10,608 nucleotides of DNA from Candidatus Neomicrothrix sp. UBA2517 (lineage in GTDB: Bacteria > Actinomycetota > Acidimicrobiia > Acidimicrobiales > UBA8592), in contig DDNP01000014.1 of NCBI GenBank assembly GCA_002341185.1, forward strand, positions 1-10,608, given 5' to 3'. Below the pieces are notes generated by a model. It made no database searches. It saw only the letters and a list, made by a program, of their open reading frames with translations, and had not been told where the DNA came from. The translations under genes and the position numbers were made by a program. Positions 7,000 to 10,608 of the stretch are shown here, piece by piece (within the stretch, counting starts at the first letter, position 1; every line of letters starts with the position of its first letter).

Positions 7000-7130
7000 C
7001 TGACCCTTTCTACCTCTATTCCGAATACGAATACCATACTTCCTTCGTTAATCATCTAACGTAATCTTTCTCCTACAAACTGATATTTATATTCCACCTC
7101 ATTCTTACATGCAGTGGGTAAGGTCATTAT
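7000..7130. promoter_or_regulatory. Divergent intergenic region between the amino-acid ABC ATPase and serB
   Basis: 131 bp that must hold promoters for both genes. An AT-rich TATATT at 7088-7093 is a possible -10 for serB, but no good -35 is seen 17 bp upstream. A small inverted repeat CGTTA-N6-TAACG lies at 7046-7061 and could be an operator. AAGG at 7120-7123 is the likely serB ribosome-binding site. No individual promoter can be called firmly. Confidence 0.4.
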
Positions 7131-8315
7131 GTGTCAATCATCCGTACTCTTCTGATTCGGGTTTCCGGACCCGACCAATTGGGGGTATCTGCAGAACTGT
7201 TTGATGTTTTGTCCGAAATTGATGCTGTTGTAAAAGATATTGAGCAGATTGTAGTTCGACGTAGGCTAACACTTGATGTACTAATTGAAGTCGATAAAGG
7301 GGACGATGCTTTAAAGGATCTTCTTCTGTTTGGCTACCAAAGAGGCTTGCAAATTGATGTAGAGGAAGTTGATGGGGAACCTACAGAATATACAGAACAA
7401 TGCATAGTTACTTTAATTGGGAGAAACCTTACTCCAAGTGAACTTAAGTTAGCGACACAAGCGATCTCCGATAGCGAAGGCAATATTGATAGAATCATAC
7501 GCCTTTCGCGCTACCCGGTAATGAGCTACGAACTTTCAGTAAATGGCGGAAAAATAGCGAAGATGAAACAGGAGTTATTACGACTAGCCTCGAATACTCC
7601 TGAACTTGATATTGCTGTTCAGCCTTTAAACCTGAGCCGAAAAGCAAAACGTATAGTGGTTCTTGATGTTGACTCAACCCTTATCCAAAATGAAGTCATA
7701 GATTTGCTTGCTGAACAAGCTGGGTGTGGTGAAGAAGTTTCCATAATCACAGCATCAGCGATGAAGGGTGAAATCAATTTTGAGGAATCTCTTTTGCAAA
7801 GAGTTAGCCTTCTAGAAGGTTTAGATGAACTGAGCATCGAAAGAGCTTGGCAGAAATTAAAACTAACTCCTGGAGCTAGAACATTTTGTCGAACGCTTGG
7901 AAGACTCGGTTTTACCACAGCGATAGTTAGCGGAGGATTTTCAATTTTTGCAGAACGTTTACAACGTGAATTAAATATTAAATATGCTAAAGCGAACGAA
8001 CTGGAAATCGTTGAGGGTCGTCTAACTGGAAAAATTATTGGCCCTATAGTGACTCGGAGAACGAAAGCTGAATTTCTTCTTGAGATCGCTGATTTAGAGG
8101 CAGTGCCAGTTGATCAAACTGTGGCTGTTGGAGATGGTGCGAACGATCTCGATATGTTGAGCATTGCTGGTTTAGGAATTGCTTTCAATGCAAAACCCAT
8201 TGTTCAAGATGTAGCTAATACGACTTTGAGGGTGCCTTACCTTGACGCGATTTTATTCATGTTAGGCGTGTCTCGTGAAGAGATTGAAGCGGCCGACTCC
8301 TCGGATTTGCCTTAA
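7131..8315 (+). CDS. serB: Phosphoserine phosphatase with N-terminal ACT-like region
   Basis: A 394-aa cytoplasmic enzyme for the last step of serine synthesis: O-phosphoserine to serine plus phosphate. GTG at 7131 is the first in-frame start after a TAA at 7119-7121, and AAGG lies 7 bases ahead. Residues about 5-80 (LLIRVSGPDQLGVSAELFDVL) and about 90-165 (CIVTLIGRNLTPSELKLATQAI) look like two tandem ACT-type domains, as in mycobacterial SerB2, where they sense serine. The HAD phosphatase domain begins near 174: nucleophile D179 and acid D181 in DVDST (179-183), E-x-x-D region after it, S267 in VSGGF, K312 in RRTKAEFL, and GDGANDLDML (334-343) for Mg2+. All catalytic residues are present. 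It converges on the formylglycine-generating-enzyme gene with a 10-bp gap. Confidence 0.95.
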   Translation: MSIIRTLLIRVSGPDQLGVSAELFDVLSEIDAVVKDIEQIVVRRRLTLDVLIEVDKGDDALKDLLLFGYQRGLQIDVEEVDGEPTEYTEQCIVTLIGRNLTPSELKLATQAISDSEGNIDRIIRLSRYPVMSYELSVNGGKIAKMKQELLRLASNTPELDIAVQPLNLSRKAKRIVVLDVDSTLIQNEVIDLLAEQAGCGEEVSIITASAMKGEINFEESLLQRVSLLEGLDELSIERAWQKLKLTPGARTFCRTLGRLGFTTAIVSGGFSIFAERLQRELNIKYAKANELEIVEGRLTGKIIGPIVTRRTKAEFLLEIADLEAVPVDQTVAVGDGANDLDMLSIAGLGIAFNAKPIVQDVANTTLRVPYLDAILFMLGVSREEIEAADSSDLP

Positions 8316-8325
8316 TAATAAAATT

Positions 8326-9267
8326 CTAAGCGTCAGTATAAGCAATTCGAAAACCTAGATGCCCCATTGCGCTTGCCGGAGTAGTTGAGCTCCTACCAGC
8401 AGGCCTATATCGGTTGCAATATGATTCATGGCATAGATATGAGCCACCTTTAATAACCTTGGCTGTGCCTGATGGAGGCCCGGATGGATTATTTAATGTT
8501 GGGTTTCGTTTGTTCGTGAACCAGTCTTGACACCATTCCCAAGTGTTACCTGTCATCTCATACAAACCAAATTTATTCGGAGGGTACGATCCGACTGGGG
8601 CAGTTCCGTACCACCCATCAGTCTCCAAGTTCTTATCTGGAAAAGAGCCTTGCCAAACATTCATGAGGTGCTCGCCATCGGGTGTTAGTTGATTTCCCCA
8701 TGGGTATGTTCTGCCCGGAAATCCTCCCGATGCAGCGTATTCCCATTCTGCTTCTGTAGGAAGTCTTCCTCCTCCCCAATTCGCATAGGACAGTGCATCA
8801 TTCCATGAGATATGGACTACTGGGTGATTTAGCTTTTCTTTTACCATTGAATGTGGTCCTTCCGGGGATTTCCAAGTAGCGCCAAAGACCTGTCGCCACC
8901 AAGGAGCTCCTTGGACTCCTCTGGTATCTTCAAAATCATCGGGTAGCAGTCCACCAAAGACAAAGGACCAACCTATCTCTTCTGCCTCGGTTACGTATCC
9001 TGTGTTGTCAACGAAAGTCATAAACTGTTGATTCGTCACAGAATATTTATCAATCAGGAAAGGTGAGATGGCTACTTCCGAGGTTAGCTCTTCCCCGTCT
9101 TGCGGATAAGCAAGCTCGTAACTTGACCCTAGCTTGAACATCCCGCCTGCAAGTGCAACTTTGTCAGAGCTTATGGAAGCCTTGCCTCCGGTAGATCTAT
9201 CGGAAATAGACGTTTGGCTGGACCTTTGAGGAGCGCAACAAGAATCATCTTCATTCACATTTTCCAC
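8326..9267 (-). CDS. Formylglycine-generating enzyme (aerobic, SUMF1/FGE type)
   Basis: A 313-aa oxygenase-type protein that converts the Cys of a CxPxR motif in sulfatases to formylglycine. The key active-site pair is present: C279 and C284 in GGSYLCHESYCNRYR, equal in spacing to the human Cys336/Cys341 pair that binds copper, which separates true FGE from the many catalytically different FGE-fold proteins. Other landmarks: PFLIDKYSVTNQQFMTFV near 69-85, GAPWW at 120-124, NHPVVHISWNDALSYANW at 147-164, RLPTEAEWEYAA at 168-179, GLYEMTGNTWEWCQDWF at 234-250, and the C-terminal LGFRIA. The N-terminus is odd: SCCAPQR (9-15) itself contains a CxPxR motif. The start is a GTG at 9267; another GTG three codons later (9258) is equally possible and would keep that motif. 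No signal peptide, so it acts in the cytoplasm. No sulfatase gene lies in the window. Confidence 0.93.
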   Translation of the reverse strand: MENVNEDDSCCAPQRSSQTSISDRSTGGKASISSDKVALAGGMFKLGSSYELAYPQDGEELTSEVAISPFLIDKYSVTNQQFMTFVDNTGYVTEAEEIGWSFVFGGLLPDDFEDTRGVQGAPWWRQVFGATWKSPEGPHSMVKEKLNHPVVHISWNDALSYANWGGGRLPTEAEWEYAASGGFPGRTYPWGNQLTPDGEHLMNVWQGSFPDKNLETDGWYGTAPVGSYPPNKFGLYEMTGNTWEWCQDWFTNKRNPTLNNPSGPPSGTAKVIKGGSYLCHESYCNRYRPAGRSSTTPASAMGHLGFRIAYTDA

Positions 9268-9341
9268 TCTAGTAGGTCAAGTGTAAGTATTTCTTATTGA
9301 GGTTCTATTCTAAAAACAGGTCTTTCGGGTAGTTTAAGTGT
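9268..9341. promoter_or_regulatory. Short divergent promoter region between the FGE and PLP-enzyme genes
   Basis: 74 bp between two GTG starts. A TTGACC occurs on the minus strand close to the FGE start (about 9274-9279), too close to serve as a -35 for that start unless translation begins further in. No strong -10/-35 pair or ribosome-binding site is apparent for either gene; transcripts may be nearly leaderless. Confidence 0.3.
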
Positions 9342-10580
9342 GTGGTTTCACTTGATCTTGAATTTGTGCGCTCTCATTTTCCCGCGTTCGCTCACTCTGA
9401 GTCTAAACAATGGGCGCATCTTGAGAATGCGGGGGGTAGTTATGTCCCTAACCAAGTAATTAATATCTTTAATAATTTTTACACTAGCTCAAAAGTTCAA
9501 CCTTATTGGAATTTCGGTCCTTCCGAAAAAGCTGGTCAAGCTATGGACAGAGCCATAGAAGTTATCCCTGCCACTTTCAACGCAAGTCCAGATGAAGTAC
9601 ATTTTGGTCCTTCAACCTCGCAAAACACATATGTTTTAGCGAATGCTTTGCGACCTGATTGGGCGATAGGAGATAACATCGTCGTTACAAACCAGGACCA
9701 TGAAGCAAACATAGGCTCTTGGAGAAGACTCGAAAACACCGGAATCGATGTTAGAGAATGGAAGGTAGATCCAGAAACTGGATTACTTAACCTGAGTGAC
9801 CTTTCTCAACTTATTTGTGAAAAGACCCGATTGGTTGCTGTGACCCACGCCTCGAACCTTGCAGCGACTATAAATCCTTTGAATAGTATCGCTGAATTAG
9901 TCCACAGTGTTGGTGGTTTACTAGTCGCTGATGGTGTGTCATTTGCGCCTCACGCTGCAATTGATGTTCACACATTAAATTGCGATATTTACTTATACAG
10001 CACATACAAAACATACGGTCCTCACTTAGGGCTGATGTTTACATCAGATTCTATTTCTGGCAAGGTGACCAACCAGGGTCACTTCTTTAATGCAGGTAAG
10101 CCTACCGGCCGGTTAACTCCTGCCGGCCCTGACCATGCCTCAATAGCCGCCTGTGCTGGGATGATTGACTATTACGAAGAGATCTATCATCATCATTTCC
10201 AATCAGGCTCTGCTCGTTTGAGAGATCGGATTGAAAAAGTTTTTGACTTGTTTGGTGAACACGAAGAACAACTCATGGAACCGCTCATTAATTATATTCT
10301 ATCAAGAGAGGATTTTCGGCTTATAGGGACGCCTTCCACGAACCGAGCCGAACGAGCTCCAACGATTGCATTTCATTCATACACGAAATCAAGCGAAGCA
10401 ATATATGACTCCCTAATCGATGCAAACGTCTCTTGCGGTCATGGAAACTTTTACGCCCACCGCCTAACTGAAGCTGTTGGTTTGGATGCAGAAGACGGGG
10501 TAGTTCGCCTATCTATGGTGCATTACAACACCGAAGAAGAAGTTTCTAGAGCTATTGAGGTTCTTGAGTCAATAGCTTAA
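9342..10580 (+). CDS. Class-V PLP-dependent enzyme, cysteine-desulfurase-like
   Basis: A 412-aa fold-type I PLP enzyme. GTG at 9342 is the first start after an in-frame TAG (9330-9332). Landmarks: HLENAGGSYVP (26-36), the phosphate-binding FGPSTSQNT (88-96), H120 in NQDHEANIGSW for ring stacking, VTHASNLAATINPL (167-180), D197 in VADGVSFAPH for the pyridine nitrogen, Schiff-base K223 in STYKTYGPHLGLM, and the ending VVRLSMVHYNTEEEVSRAI. This pattern matches the 'cysteine desulfurase-like' subgroup (TIGR01976 style) rather than IscS or SufS proper. In true SufS enzymes the catalytic Cys follows the GHH motif; here C365 precedes GHGNFYAHRL, so sulfur transfer should not be assumed and another PLP reaction is possible. 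It is divergent from the FGE gene; the following 28 bp hold no recognisable feature. Confidence 0.9.
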   Translation: MVSLDLEFVRSHFPAFAHSESKQWAHLENAGGSYVPNQVINIFNNFYTSSKVQPYWNFGPSEKAGQAMDRAIEVIPATFNASPDEVHFGPSTSQNTYVLANALRPDWAIGDNIVVTNQDHEANIGSWRRLENTGIDVREWKVDPETGLLNLSDLSQLICEKTRLVAVTHASNLAATINPLNSIAELVHSVGGLLVADGVSFAPHAAIDVHTLNCDIYLYSTYKTYGPHLGLMFTSDSISGKVTNQGHFFNAGKPTGRLTPAGPDHASIAACAGMIDYYEEIYHHHFQSGSARLRDRIEKVFDLFGEHEEQLMEPLINYILSREDFRLIGTPSTNRAERAPTIAFHSYTKSSEAIYDSLIDANVSCGHGNFYAHRLTEAVGLDAEDGVVRLSMVHYNTEEEVSRAIEVLESIA

Positions 10581-10608
10581 ATTACTTTGTTCATGGTTTA
10601 AGAGGTAT

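Noticed and set aside
7046..7061. CGTTA-N6-TAACG as a defined operator
   Set aside because: Arms of only 5 bp occur easily by chance; noted within the divergent region but not claimed as a site.
8316..8325. Terminator between convergent serB and FGE genes
   Set aside because: Only 10 AT-rich bases separate the stops, with no inverted repeat.

Overview
The window reads as a chromosome segment of a Gram-positive-type, probably actinobacterial, organism of low-to-moderate GC. The best guess is a marine Acidimicrobiia-like lineage; this is an inference from protein style, not from a marker gene. Supporting signs are a septum-formation-domain lipoprotein, a phosphoserine phosphatase with a long two-ACT-like N-terminus, an actinobacterial-style acyl-CoA dehydrogenase, GTG/TTG starts, and a lipoprotein-anchored B12 importer with no outer-membrane receptor nearby. 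No rRNA, tRNA, CRISPR, IS element, phage gene or origin was found. Genes are tightly packed, and the only stretch of more than 100 bp without a coding region besides the 7000-7130 divergent gap is the riboswitch leader.

Positions 1-1312 (+) hold a cell-envelope cluster. It contains the C-terminal part of a membrane protein with an uninterrupted run of 13 GAA codons (frame open to the window edge, possibly a sortase tail), a septum-formation-type lipoprotein, and a small two-helix membrane protein. Positions 1333-3077 (-) hold an acyl-CoA dehydrogenase whose stop overlaps the start of a Nudix hydrolase (TAATG).

Positions 3135-6172 (-) form the clearest functional unit: a cobalamin riboswitch followed by a B12-type ABC importer in the order binding lipoprotein (btuF), permease (btuC), ATPase (btuD), with overlapping gene ends. 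A hairpin over the btuF ribosome-binding site suggests translational control: B12 binding would hide the site and shut down uptake. The acyl-CoA dehydrogenase and Nudix genes follow btuD in the same direction after only 57 bp, so read-through is possible.

Positions 6241-6999 (-) encode a lone polar-amino-acid ABC ATPase without its permease or binding protein. It is divergent from serB (7131-8315, +), the last step of serine synthesis. A formylglycine-generating enzyme (8326-9267, -) converges on serB with a 10-bp gap and is divergent from a class-V PLP enzyme related to cysteine desulfurases (9342-10580, +).

Most of the content belongs to known families. The items most worth a second look are the sulfatase-type CxPxR peptide at the N-terminus of the formylglycine-generating enzyme itself, the perfect GAA repeat, the riboswitch architecture, and the orphan ABC ATPase. 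I did not find a convincing wholly new system.
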